Assembly (NCBI GenBank): GCA_002371345.1
Contig: DFHY01000123.1
Span: 8,679 to 17,022 of the forward strand
Reading direction: 5' to 3'
Origin: Lachnospiraceae bacterium UBA3711
GTDB lineage: Bacteria; Bacillota; Clostridia; Lachnospirales; Lachnospiraceae
DNA length: 8,344 nucleotides
A model generated the notes under the pieces. It ran no database searches. It saw only the letters and a list, made by a program, of their open reading frames with translations, and was not told the origin of the DNA. Positions 1 through 5,918 of this stretch are shown one piece after another. The stretch's first letter is position 1. Each line of letters starts with the position of its first letter. The position numbers and the translations under genes were made by a program.

Positions 1-149
1 ATGTTATACCATAAGCAACGAGCAAAAGGGGCATTCATGTCCAATTGGCGACTGCTCCCCGGTAACAGATGCTCCTGCATCTGTTATATCATGATGTCGT
101 CTTCAAAAATACCTTTTGTTTTCATTTTTCCTCTGAATAATCTCAGGAA
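1..149. other. Region downstream of truA with a 9-bp hairpin and a possible 13-codon ORF
   Basis: No established gene is seen here. A perfect 9-bp inverted repeat (TAACAGATG at 63-71, CATCTGTTA at 78-86, six-base loop) lies about 65 bases after the truA stop. No T-run follows it on either strand, so it is not a standard terminator. On the minus strand a 13-codon ORF (125 down to 84, MKTKGIFEDDIMI) is preceded by AGAGG four bases upstream, and its stop codon is the first arm of the hairpin. A second minus-strand frame is open from an ATG at 80 to the window edge, without a ribosome binding site. Either could be chance. Confidence 0.3.
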
Positions 150-1049
150 TCAGTATCGCACTTCCATCAGCGTCAGACCGCTGGCCGGAGCCATCCTGTC
201 AGCGGATCCCTTCCTCTTCTGCTCAAGGATCCCGCTTATTGTCTCTGCGCTCAGTCTTCCCGCGCCTACCTCAACCAGCTCGCCTGTCATAAGACGAACC
301 ATGTGATTCAGGAATCCGTCTCCATAATAATCCAGCACGACCGTATCCGCGTCGCGCTGTGTGATCTCGATCCGGCTTACAGTCCGTACCGTGCTCTTCT
401 TCAGCTTCAGTCCGCAGAATGACGCGAAGTCGTGCTGTCCCACAAGCGCTTCCGCGCCCTTCTTCATCTTCTCTATGTCAAGCTTCTCCCCGTACTGCCA
501 GAGAAACCTGCGGTTCACCACATCGCTGACAGGATTCGTCCTGATCCTGTACTGATACCACTTGGAGCTCGCAAGGTACCTTGCGTGAAAGCGGTCAGAA
601 GCCCGGACCAGGCGTGCCACGGCAATATCATCCGGAAGATAGTGATTCAACGACTTAAACAGTGTATCGTCTTCCGCTTCCTTTAACTGCGACGGAAGGA
701 GCGTCCTGAGCAGCTCTCTGTTATCCGCACTGGAAGGTTCAGGATCACTGAACTTATCTTTGCCTGCGCCAGAAGATCCAGACTCTATGAGTTTATCTTT
801 GCCTGCGCCGGGAGATACAAGTTCTCTGAGCTTATCCTCTTCCACGCGGAAGCTGGCCATCTGTCCCAAAGCGTGTACGCCGGCGTCCGTCCTTCCGGCG
901 CCGTACACTTCAATATCAGTGTTCAGCAGCCGTGTCAGCAGAGTCTCAAGCTTTCCCTGGATCGTATTCTCTACGCCGGGCTGCTTCTGCCATCCGCGGT
1001 ACCTGGTTCCCTCGTACTGGATGGTCATTTTATAATTGATCAGACGCAT
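150..1049 (-). CDS. truA: tRNA pseudouridine synthase A with a repeat-built insert
   Basis: This enzyme isomerises uridines 38-40 in the anticodon stem-loop of many tRNAs to pseudouridine. The 299-residue product has the family landmarks: YEGTRYRGWQ near the start, the catalytic aspartate D55 in GRTDAGVHA, NHYLPDDIAV at about 135-144, RFHARYLASSKWYQYRI, HDFASFCG, and the closing GDGFLNHMVRLMTG block. Family members are usually about 245-260 residues. The extra length is an insert at about residues 72-130, between the strand after the catalytic loop and the NHYLPDD segment. It contains three 13-residue units starting DKL, DKL and DKF, rich in Gly, Ser and Lys. The start at 1049 is preceded by AAAGGA six bases upstream, whereas the alternative ATG at residue 8 has no such site. 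The gene appears to be transcribed alone. The insert falls outside the catalytic motifs, so I infer an active enzyme. Confidence 0.95.
   Translation of the reverse strand: MRLINYKMTIQYEGTRYRGWQKQPGVENTIQGKLETLLTRLLNTDIEVYGAGRTDAGVHALGQMASFRVEEDKLRELVSPGAGKDKLIESGSSGAGKDKFSDPEPSSADNRELLRTLLPSQLKEAEDDTLFKSLNHYLPDDIAVARLVRASDRFHARYLASSKWYQYRIRTNPVSDVVNRRFLWQYGEKLDIEKMKKGAEALVGQHDFASFCGLKLKKSTVRTVSRIEITQRDADTVVLDYYGDGFLNHMVRLMTGELVEVGAGRLSAETISGILEQKRKGSADRMAPASGLTLMEVRY
720..836 (-). repeat. Three 39-bp in-frame tandem repeats inside truA
   Basis: Read on the minus strand, units run 836-798, 797-759 and 758-720 and encode DKLRELVSPGAGK, DKLIESGSSGAGK and DKFSDPEPSSADN. The first two junctions share almost identical DNA: TTATCTTTGCCTGCGCC occurs twice on the plus strand, and the third unit has diverged. 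The period is a multiple of three, so copy-number change would keep the frame. This looks like an intragenic minisatellite that expanded within a surface loop. Confidence 0.85.
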
Positions 1050-1087
1050 TGCCTGTTGTCCTTTCGCGTACTGTCAGTGGTGTTTAT

Positions 1088-1115
1088 AACATAATGTGAA
1101 TGATTGCAGCGCCAA
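1088..1115 (-). promoter_or_regulatory. Possible truA promoter
   Basis: On the minus strand TTGGCG (1115-1110) and TATGTT (1093-1088) are 16 bases apart, about 40 bases upstream of the truA start. Each matches four of six consensus bases. An overlapping TATAAA at 1088-1083 is an alternative -10 without a good -35 partner. This is a weak prediction. Confidence 0.25.
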
Positions 1116-1240
1116 AAAGCCTGGCCTCCACGCAAGTGGAGGGAAAGGGGGCCACGACGTCCAGCGGCGGTCGGCTTTGGCCGACCGAAGCGGAGCGAAT
1201 GCCCGCCAAGCAACGAAGCGATCCGTACATCGCGGTCCGA
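1110..1240. repeat. GC-rich cluster of stem-loops between truA and the secreted-protein gene
   Basis: Four inverted repeats sit side by side. CCTCCAC/GTGGAGG at 1125-1142 has a GCAA loop. A perfect 8-bp stem CGGTCGGC/GCCGACCG lies at 1168-1187 with a 4-base loop. A weaker 5-bp stem lies around 1190-1206. GCGAT/ATCGC is at 1218-1233. The block is more GC-rich than its flanks and has no credible coding frame. On the minus strand the first stem is followed by TTTTT (1118-1114), so that part could also terminate transcription before truA. The whole has the look of an interspersed palindromic element or a structured RNA; which one cannot be decided from one copy. Confidence 0.5.
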
Positions 1241-1242
1241 CT

Positions 1243-1280
1243 GAGAAATAATAAATGAGGCAGGAACGCTCCCCTGCCTC
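1243..1280 (-). terminator. Rho-independent terminator of the secreted-protein gene
   Basis: A perfect 8-bp stem (GAGGCAGG 1257-1264, CCTGCCTC 1273-1280, eight-base loop) lies about 50 bases after the stop of the gene at 1332. On the minus strand it is followed by ATTTATTATTTCTC, a T-rich tail. Confidence 0.75.
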
Positions 1281-1331
1281 CTTATCGATCTGATCTCTGC
1301 CGCTTCAATCTGCCGGACAATTATGCCGGTT

Positions 1332-2063
1332 TCAGGTGATCTTGCCGGTTCTGAGATATTCCTGGAACTTTGTCTTCCACAGCCTCTTGTCGGTACGCAG
1401 AAGGTACCGCATGTAATGCTGTATATCCGACTTGTCGGGAATATAAGGAGCAACCTGTATCGCTACTGAATATTTGTGTCCCATGTAGCTTGCCGTGACC
1501 GTTGTTTTACCCTGCTTCAGGCCATAGACTTTAACAGCGTTAGTATTTTCGTCCTTCCCCCAATCGTCATCCCTTCTCAGCTGTACGATATCTCTGTTTT
1601 CAACCGCCCACCTGACCGGCTTCTGGGCATTGCATTCCAGTCTCAGGACAGAGAAGTCATCCAGCTTAACGTTATATATGCTCTTCCCCGTTTCACCGCC
1701 TAAGGTAAACTTCGGGCTGATGATCTTTACCTTCACGGACACTTTTTTGGAGTTCACAGTACCCTTCAAGGTCGCGTTGACTTTCCTCTTCCCGCCGGAC
1801 CTGATATAGCACACGTTTGGGATTGAAGACTTTGTCACTTTAAACCCGGCTTCTTTCGCGTCGGCTTTTTCTATGGAATACTTCGCGTTAACCGGTTTTA
1901 TATGGATCTCGCCGGTTTCCCCGTAATATAGTGTATCAGGCAGGATTTTAAAACCTTTGTTATCAGCCTGCGCAAAGGAGGCGCATGCTGCGCACAGCAA
2001 AGAGGTCACAAGCGCCGTCAGGACAAACCTTCTTATTCTCCCGTTTTTCTTACCGATAGTCAT
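1332..2063 (-). CDS. Secreted protein of unknown function with a bacterial Ig-like (BIG2-type) domain
   Basis: The 243-residue product starts with a classical signal peptide: a basic stretch (residues 1-12, KKNGRIRR), a hydrophobic core (13-30) and a likely type I cleavage site after ASFAQA, near residue 33. No good lipobox and no LPXTG anchor are present, so it is probably released or loosely attached. Residues about 35-115 form a lysine-rich, beta-strand-like segment ending in KKVSVKVKI. Residues about 125-207 match the bacterial Ig-like pattern: a conserved Trp in VRWAVENRDIVQL, then GLKQGKTTVTASYMG and a final VAIQV strand. The 35-residue tail is basic and aromatic. GGAGGG lies nine bases before the ATG, which supports this start. 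Such domains often mediate adhesion or protein contacts, but no specific role can be assigned. A short related-looking ORF precedes it by 16 bases, and a terminator follows it. Confidence 0.85.
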   Translation of the reverse strand: MTIGKKNGRIRRFVLTALVTSLLCAACASFAQADNKGFKILPDTLYYGETGEIHIKPVNAKYSIEKADAKEAGFKVTKSSIPNVCYIRSGGKRKVNATLKGTVNSKKVSVKVKIISPKFTLGGETGKSIYNVKLDDFSVLRLECNAQKPVRWAVENRDIVQLRRDDDWGKDENTNAVKVYGLKQGKTTVTASYMGHKYSVAIQVAPYIPDKSDIQHYMRYLLRTDKRLWKTKFQEYLRTGKIT

Positions 2064-2079
2064 ATAATCATCCCTCCGT

Positions 2080-2307
2080 TCACCTTTTTACTACTTTAAC
2101 TGTAACGTTATTCAATTCATCATCTATCCCGTACAGATTTCTGTAATCCTTACCCGCAAAAGTACTCGTGTGCTTCTTCCCGGCACTGAACGTTACATAG
2201 TCAGTATCGAAATATCCCTTCACCTTCTTATCAATGCCTGCCAGAATCCAGATCATGGGTGAAAAAGTATATGACACATCCTTTACAAGGCCGGCCTCCG
2301 CCTTCAT
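2080..2307 (-). CDS. Short ORF, possible remnant of an Ig-like domain protein
   Basis: An open frame of 75 codons from ATG at 2307 (80 from a TTG at 2322) ends 16 bases before the signal-peptide gene downstream. Its C-terminus, NNVTVKVVKR, resembles the last strand of a bacterial Ig-like repeat, and the composition (Lys, Asp, Tyr, Val) resembles its neighbour. There is no signal peptide, no clear ribosome binding site at either start, and an in-frame stop just upstream of the TTG. A perfect TATAAT lies about 25 bases before the ATG, so the stretch is probably transcribed with the next gene. It may be a real small gene, a decayed duplicate, or part of the downstream gene's leader. Confidence 0.4.
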   Translation of the reverse strand: MKAEAGLVKDVSYTFSPMIWILAGIDKKVKGYFDTDYVTFSAGKKHTSTFAGKDYRNLYGIDDELNNVTVKVVKR

Positions 2308-2330
2308 CGGAAGGTTCTTCAACGTAAACT

Positions 2331-2360
2331 ATTATAGATTAAGAATGTCCTCTTTCGCAA
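2331..2360 (-). promoter_or_regulatory. Promoter for the short ORF and secreted-protein gene
   Basis: On the minus strand a perfect TATAAT (2336-2331) is preceded at 18 bases by TTGCGA (2360-2355), four of six to consensus. The predicted start of transcription is near 2324, just before the short ORF. Confidence 0.55.
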
Positions 2361-2402
2361 CACACACGGCATCAAAAATACGTTTAAGATATCTGAAACG
2401 AG

Positions 2403-2433
2403 TACTGCCCCCGGTGATAAACCGGAGGCAGTA
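2403..2433 (-). terminator. Hairpin downstream of tRNA-Arg, probable terminator
   Basis: A 13-bp stem (2403-2415 with 2421-2433, five-base loop) follows the tRNA 3' end by about 29 bases. Its only imperfection is a C/A mismatch on the plus strand that becomes a G-U pair in minus-strand RNA, which points to function in the tRNA transcript. The tail (ACTCGTTTCAG) is only weakly T-rich. Confidence 0.6.
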
Positions 2434-2461
2434 TCAGGGTGTTCGTATTTGAACACGTCCG

Positions 2462-2535
2462 CGTGCGCGACAAGATTCGAACTCGCGACCTTCTGGTCCG
2501 TAGCCAGACGCTCTATCCAGCTGAGCTACGCACAC
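2462..2535 (-). tRNA. tRNA-Arg (anticodon ACG)
   Basis: The minus strand folds into a complete 74-base cloverleaf. The acceptor stem is GTGTGCG/CGCGCAC with one G-U pair, and TA precedes the D-arm GCTCAGCTGGATAGAGC. The anticodon arm has loop CTACGGA, giving anticodon ACG, and the T-arm has the TTCGAAT loop. The discriminator base is G, and CCA is not encoded. The anticodon A34 is expected to be deaminated to inosine so that it reads CGU, CGC and CGA. It has its own promoter and a downstream hairpin, so it is a single tRNA unit after the dehydrogenase gene. Confidence 0.97.
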
Positions 2536-2538
2536 ACA

Positions 2539-2587
2539 TGCTTGACAGCGAAAACACTCTACAACAATTATGTATTCTTGTCAAGCA
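2539..2587. repeat. 9-bp inverted repeat spanning the tRNA-Arg promoter
   Basis: TGCTTGACA (2539-2547) and TGTCAAGCA (2579-2587) are perfect inverted copies separated by 31 bases. The right arm holds the tRNA promoter -35, and the left arm lies in the transcribed leader just before the tRNA. Each arm thus carries a TTGACA hexamer pointing inward. This could be coincidence, an operator, or a leader stem that helps processing. Confidence 0.5.
2556..2584 (-). promoter_or_regulatory. Promoter of tRNA-Arg
   Basis: A perfect TTGACA (2584-2579) and TAGAGT (2561-2556, four of six) are spaced by 17 bases on the minus strand. Transcription would begin near 2549, about 14 bases before the mature tRNA. 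Confidence 0.75.
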
Positions 2588-2595
2588 CTTTTTCG

Positions 2596-2611
2596 CAGAA
2601 CGGACGTTCTG
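2596..2611. other. Short palindrome after the dehydrogenase gene
   Basis: CAGAACG (2596-2602) and CGTTCTG (2605-2611) form a near-perfect palindrome 31 bases after the dehydrogenase stop and just upstream of the tRNA -35. No T-run follows on the minus strand. It may be a weak terminator or a protein-binding site. Confidence 0.3.
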
Positions 2612-2642
2612 TACCATTCTCTGAATGAAAAGGTGTGCTCCC

Positions 2643-3752
2643 TTATGTCTCGAACGGGAATGTATACGGCAGATGATATTTGTCGCGTACGGCTATGAAT
2701 TCCTTCTGCACGGCATCGCCTACCGGCACGCCCTTTTCCTTCCTTTCCTGCCACACAAGGTATTCTTTCTCCCCTGCAGTGTATATTCTCTCCTGGCCCG
2801 GTGCCTTCTGCGACGCTCTCAGGCTGCGCAGGATCTCGCCGCAGGTATGGCGGAAGTTCTCTTCTCCCATGAAGAATTCAGGATTGATGACTATGAAGAA
2901 ATGTCCGAGGTGATACGGTCTCTTATTGCCGTTTTCATCTGTTCCGGTAAGCATCTTCATGAAGCTTCCGGACTGCAAAGCGGCGGACAGGATCTCAACG
3001 ACTGCCGCGTAGCCATAGCCCTTGTATCCCGCAAGCTCCTCTCCGATCCCGCCAAGCGGAGCAAGTGCCGCCTCACCGCTGGTAAGAGCCTTCAGTATCT
3101 GCTCACTGTCAGTCATTGCTTTTCCCGAGCGGCCGATAACCATCCCCTTCGGCGTGTCCTTTCCGGAGCGCGCGAAATACTCAATCTTGCCTCTCTGGGT
3201 AATAGATGTGGCGCAGTCAAGGACAAATGGAAATTCTTCATCTGTCGGCAGCGCGAAGGTCAGCGGATTGGTTCCCATCATGTTCTCCACGCCGAAGGTC
3301 GGAGCTATGGACGGGCGGGCGTTTGTCCCGGTGATTCCGATCATCCCGGCGTCCGTTGCCATCGTTGCCCAGTATCCGGCGATTCCGTAATGCGTCGAAT
3401 TGCGCACAGCGGCCATACCCATGCCGTACTTCTTCGCCTTTTCTATGATGTCGTCCATCGCCTTCTTTGACGCCACCATACCCATGCCGTCATGAGCGTC
3501 CGCGACCAGTGTCGTCGGCGTATCCTTCAGGATCTCGAATTCCGTCACCGGCTTCTGTATGCCAGCCTCGATCCTGTCTATATAGATCGGCTTAAAACGG
3601 TTGCAGCCATGGCTTTCAATACCCCTGCGGTCACTCTCCATCAGCACATCCGCACACAGCCTGGCATCATTCTCCGGCACTCCGACCGCCTTGAAAGCGT
3701 CCGTCATAAAGCTGCCAATCAATTCCCATGAAACATACGGCCTTGTCTCCAT
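2643..3752 (-). CDS. Malate/L-lactate dehydrogenase family (Ldh_2, COG2055) NAD(P)-dependent oxidoreductase
   Basis: The 369-residue product belongs to the second malate/lactate dehydrogenase superfamily, cytoplasmic enzymes that oxidise or reduce 2-hydroxy/2-keto acids with NAD or NADP. Members include malate, ureidoglycolate, sulfolactate and diketogulonate reductases. Landmarks are ESDRRGIESHGCNRF with the conserved H48, then VRNSTHYGIAGYWA (H121), TGTNARPSIAPTFG, the NMMGTNPLTFALPT block, FPFVLDCATS, and GYKGYGYAAVVEILSAAL. Length fits the family. AGGAGG sits six bases before the ATG at 3752; the longer frame from 3782 lacks such a site, so the shorter start is chosen. The gene is divergent from the phosphodiesterase gene and has an extended -10 promoter and a leader hairpin. 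Substrate cannot be told from the sequence; malate or lactate is a guess. Confidence 0.92.
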   Translation of the reverse strand: METRPYVSWELIGSFMTDAFKAVGVPENDARLCADVLMESDRRGIESHGCNRFKPIYIDRIEAGIQKPVTEFEILKDTPTTLVADAHDGMGMVASKKAMDDIIEKAKKYGMGMAAVRNSTHYGIAGYWATMATDAGMIGITGTNARPSIAPTFGVENMMGTNPLTFALPTDEEFPFVLDCATSITQRGKIEYFARSGKDTPKGMVIGRSGKAMTDSEQILKALTSGEAALAPLGGIGEELAGYKGYGYAAVVEILSAALQSGSFMKMLTGTDENGNKRPYHLGHFFIVINPEFFMGEENFRHTCGEILRSLRASQKAPGQERIYTAGEKEYLVWQERKEKGVPVGDAVQKEFIAVRDKYHLPYTFPFET

Positions 3753-3795
3753 CTGTATCCTCCTCTTTAATGCAGAGTCCATATATTTGTTAAGG

Positions 3796-3847
3796 AAACG
3801 CTGATCAGCTCAGATGTTGCTCTTTTATATACTCCGGCTCAGCGTTT
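3796..3847 (-). promoter_or_regulatory. Leader hairpin of the dehydrogenase mRNA
   Basis: AAACGCTGA (3796-3804) and TCAGCGTTT (3839-3847) are perfect 9-base inverted copies. Because transcription is predicted to start near 3846, they would form a stem at the very 5' end of the dehydrogenase transcript. The 34-base interior contains further short complementary GAGC/GCTC pieces, so alternative folds are possible. The left arm overlaps an 8-bp palindrome CTGATCAG (3801-3808). The role is unknown: mRNA stabiliser, operator or regulatory leader. Confidence 0.45.
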
Positions 3848-3852
3848 TCTTA

Positions 3853-3861
3853 ATTATAACA
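3853..3861 (-). promoter_or_regulatory. Extended -10 promoter of the dehydrogenase gene
   Basis: On the minus strand TGTTATAAT gives a perfect -10 hexamer with the TGn extension. No good -35 is seen at 16-18 bases. The predicted start lies about 95 bases upstream of the ATG. Confidence 0.6.
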
Positions 3862-3906
3862 CATTTCACGCAGTGTTCCATTGGGTCTGCCATCGGCAGT
3901 GATCTG

Positions 3907-3915
3907 TGGTACAAT
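3907..3915 (+). promoter_or_regulatory. Probable extended -10 promoter of the phosphodiesterase gene
   Basis: TGGTACAAT contains a five-of-six -10 hexamer with the TGn extension. CTGCCA, four of six to the -35 consensus, lies 17 bases upstream. Transcription would begin near 3922 and leave a leader of about 145 bases. Confidence 0.45.
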
Positions 3916-3921
3916 AACTGC

Positions 3922-4067
3922 ATGAATACTCACGGATCACTTGATATGATCAGGGTTTTCTTATCCCGGAGGATTTCCCGCCGGATATCCTGTGGGAGAA
4001 TGAGCTTTTGGCGGAGCGTACAGGCGCGCCATTGCGCGATTGCAGATATTGAAAGACGCGGGATACT
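3922..4067 (+). other. Leader of the phosphodiesterase gene, possibly decayed coding sequence
   Basis: No intact gene is seen. Two plus-strand frames read like fragments of protein: a 35-codon stretch from 3945 to a stop at 4050 (beginning YDQGFLIPEDFPPDILWEN), preceded at once by a stop, and a second frame (about 4010-4100, containing LQILKDAGYYVEERQ) that runs into the start of the phosphodiesterase. Neither has a start codon with a ribosome binding site. A one-base shift could join them. It may be a decayed small gene or just untranslated leader. Confidence 0.3.
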
Positions 4068-5879
4068 ATGTGGAAGAGAGACAATTCAGGCTCCGGCAGA
4101 CTGACAGAATTGAACAACGTTCCGCGCAGAATCCTGAAGCGTGCCCTGCCCGCGGTCAACCCCGGATGGATGCTCACCTTCTCGCTGTTTTTCGCGGCGA
4201 TAGTCATTCTCTCCATGCGTGCTCTTGATATCATATGTTCGGCACTGATCACGAGCTCAGGCTACGCGGCGCTGACCAGTTCGAATATTCTGTATTTCTT
4301 CCGCACATGGCAGGGCTATGCCGTCACCGCGCTGTTCGCGGTTTTCATGTGCGTGACAGCGGGTATAATCCTGAACGGGGTCATTTTTCTGTCGTACGAC
4401 ATATTGTGCCAGAAGCGCATCAGACTGCTGCCTCTCCTGAAAAAAAGCGTCCTGTCGATACGCCTGTTCCTTCACTGGAATACGGTATCCATCGTCCTGT
4501 ATTACTTTGTGTTCGTTCTGTTCTTCACTATGTCGCTGCTGTCCATAGTGCCTAACCCTTTTGAGATTCCGGGATACCTCCGGTATCTGCTCAGCAAAAA
4601 GCTGCTCACTATGGTTCTGTATCTTGCCGCGCTGATATTGATATCCATCCCCCTGCTTCGCAACCCTCTGCTGCTTCATGACATGCTGCTTAAGCAGGAA
4701 GGCCCCCATGCCGCCAGGGCGAGAACACGCGCGTTCGTAAAAACAAACCGGCGCATCCTTTTCAGGGAGCTTCTTCTTTCCGTCATTGTATTCGGTGCGA
4801 TTCTGCTGTGCGCCGCAGCGTTATTTCTGTACGGTCCCCTTCTGGCGCAGACCGTGTTTTCTTTCCTCCCGGCGGCACCGCGCAGAGTGCTGATCCTTAT
4901 ATCGACATATGCTTCTTTGATCAATTTCGTAATCATCTCCCTGCTTGCTCTGTGGATAATACCGGTTAAAACGTCCATGCTGTATTATGTGATGCTTCAC
5001 GGCTCAAAGCCCCTGCCGCCCGTCAGACAGCGCCGTCCTTTTTTCAGGTACATCTTCCCTGTATGCCTGGCAGTTGTTGCCGCCGCTGTCGTTGTCTCGT
5101 TCATTCAGTTCAATTATCTGTATCCCCCCGCGAAGTACATCGAGGCGGTCGTCCACCGCCTGGGCGGATCCATGGACACGGAGAATACGCTTGAGGGAAT
5201 GGACAAGGCGCTGGAGATGGGCGCCTGCGCCATGGAAACAGATATACAGAGAACGCTCGACGGAGAATATGTCATATTTCATGACAGCACATTGAGAAGG
5301 ATGTGCGGAATAAAGACAAGGATCAATCAGATGACGCTCGAACAGGTCAGAGATGTGCAGCTCCCAAGCCCGGACTGGAATGAGAGGCACATACCTCTTC
5401 TGTCAGAAGTTCTTGACAGGGCAAAGGGACGCGCAAGGCTGTATCTGGAGCTCAAGGGCGCAGACGCGGACGAGAAGATGGTTCGCGACGTTGTGAAGAT
5501 GGTCCGTGAGCGCGGTATGGAGGATGAATGTGTGCTCATCTCCCTGAATTATTCTCTTGTCGATTACATCAGCAGGAATATCCATGACATCCCCTGCGGG
5601 TATCTGTACTTCTTCGCGTACGGCAGGCCTGGCCGCCTGTCCGGGAATCTTCTCATGGCCCAGTCCAACGCGATCAACGCAAGGTACACAAAAGCAATCC
5701 ATTCTATGGGTAAGAAAGTTTTCTGCTGGACCGTCAACAGCCGTAAAACTGCCCTGAATATGGTTCGCCAGCGTGTGGACGGAATCATTTCTGACCGTTA
5801 TGACATCGTCGAATCCGTTCTCAGCCATATGGAATCAAGAAGCGACTATGAACGAATCATGGATGTTCTGCTGAGCTGA
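4068..5879 (+). CDS. Membrane-anchored glycerophosphodiester phosphodiesterase
   Basis: The 603-residue protein hydrolyses glycerophosphodiesters to glycerol 3-phosphate and an alcohol, by family knowledge. Residues about 35-350 form a polytopic membrane domain of the glycerophosphodiesterase membrane type, with roughly seven hydrophobic segments (about 35-55, 84-108, 137-161, 178-198, 233-257, 273-300, 328-350). The catalytic domain follows from about 358 and keeps the expected residues: H363 in HRLGG with the ENT motif after it, E390 and D392 (METD), H405 in FHD, E461 and K463 in LYLELKG, and W554 in CWTVN. The catalytic domain ends with DGIISDRYDIV. An in-frame stop at 4050 leaves the ATG at 4068 as the first start, yet no good ribosome binding site precedes it; a start a few codons downstream is possible without losing any domain. 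The side of the membrane facing the active site and the lipid or teichoic-acid substrate cannot be told from sequence. Confidence 0.93.
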   Translation: MWKRDNSGSGRLTELNNVPRRILKRALPAVNPGWMLTFSLFFAAIVILSMRALDIICSALITSSGYAALTSSNILYFFRTWQGYAVTALFAVFMCVTAGIILNGVIFLSYDILCQKRIRLLPLLKKSVLSIRLFLHWNTVSIVLYYFVFVLFFTMSLLSIVPNPFEIPGYLRYLLSKKLLTMVLYLAALILISIPLLRNPLLLHDMLLKQEGPHAARARTRAFVKTNRRILFRELLLSVIVFGAILLCAAALFLYGPLLAQTVFSFLPAAPRRVLILISTYASLINFVIISLLALWIIPVKTSMLYYVMLHGSKPLPPVRQRRPFFRYIFPVCLAVVAAAVVVSFIQFNYLYPPAKYIEAVVHRLGGSMDTENTLEGMDKALEMGACAMETDIQRTLDGEYVIFHDSTLRRMCGIKTRINQMTLEQVRDVQLPSPDWNERHIPLLSEVLDRAKGRARLYLELKGADADEKMVRDVVKMVRERGMEDECVLISLNYSLVDYISRNIHDIPCGYLYFFAYGRPGRLSGNLLMAQSNAINARYTKAIHSMGKKVFCWTVNSRKTALNMVRQRVDGIISDRYDIVESVLSHMESRSDYERIMDVLLS

Positions 5880-5918
5880 GGGGTCTGATAAAGGGACTGC
5901 TGCATTCAGACAGCAGAA

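Noticed and set aside
720..836. CRISPR-like array from the 39-bp repeats
   Set aside because: The repeats are contiguous without spacers, in frame inside truA, and no cas gene is near.
1040..1453. Minus-strand 137-codon ORF across the hairpin cluster
   Set aside because: It overlaps the C-terminal part of the secreted-protein gene and the truA start in another frame, translates structured GC-rich DNA, and matches no domain pattern.
2439..2624. Plus-strand 61-codon ORF
   Set aside because: It runs across the tRNA-Arg gene in antisense and has no independent support.
2625..3470. Plus-strand 281-codon ORF
   Set aside because: It is antisense to the well-supported dehydrogenase gene, with a composition typical of a shadow frame.
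3753..3782. Upstream start of the dehydrogenase at 3782
   Set aside because: No ribosome binding site precedes it, whereas AGGAGG is correctly placed before the ATG at 3752.
4257..4709. Minus-strand 150-codon ORF inside the phosphodiesterase gene
   Set aside because: Its Gln- and Arg-rich composition is the expected reverse of codons for hydrophobic membrane segments.
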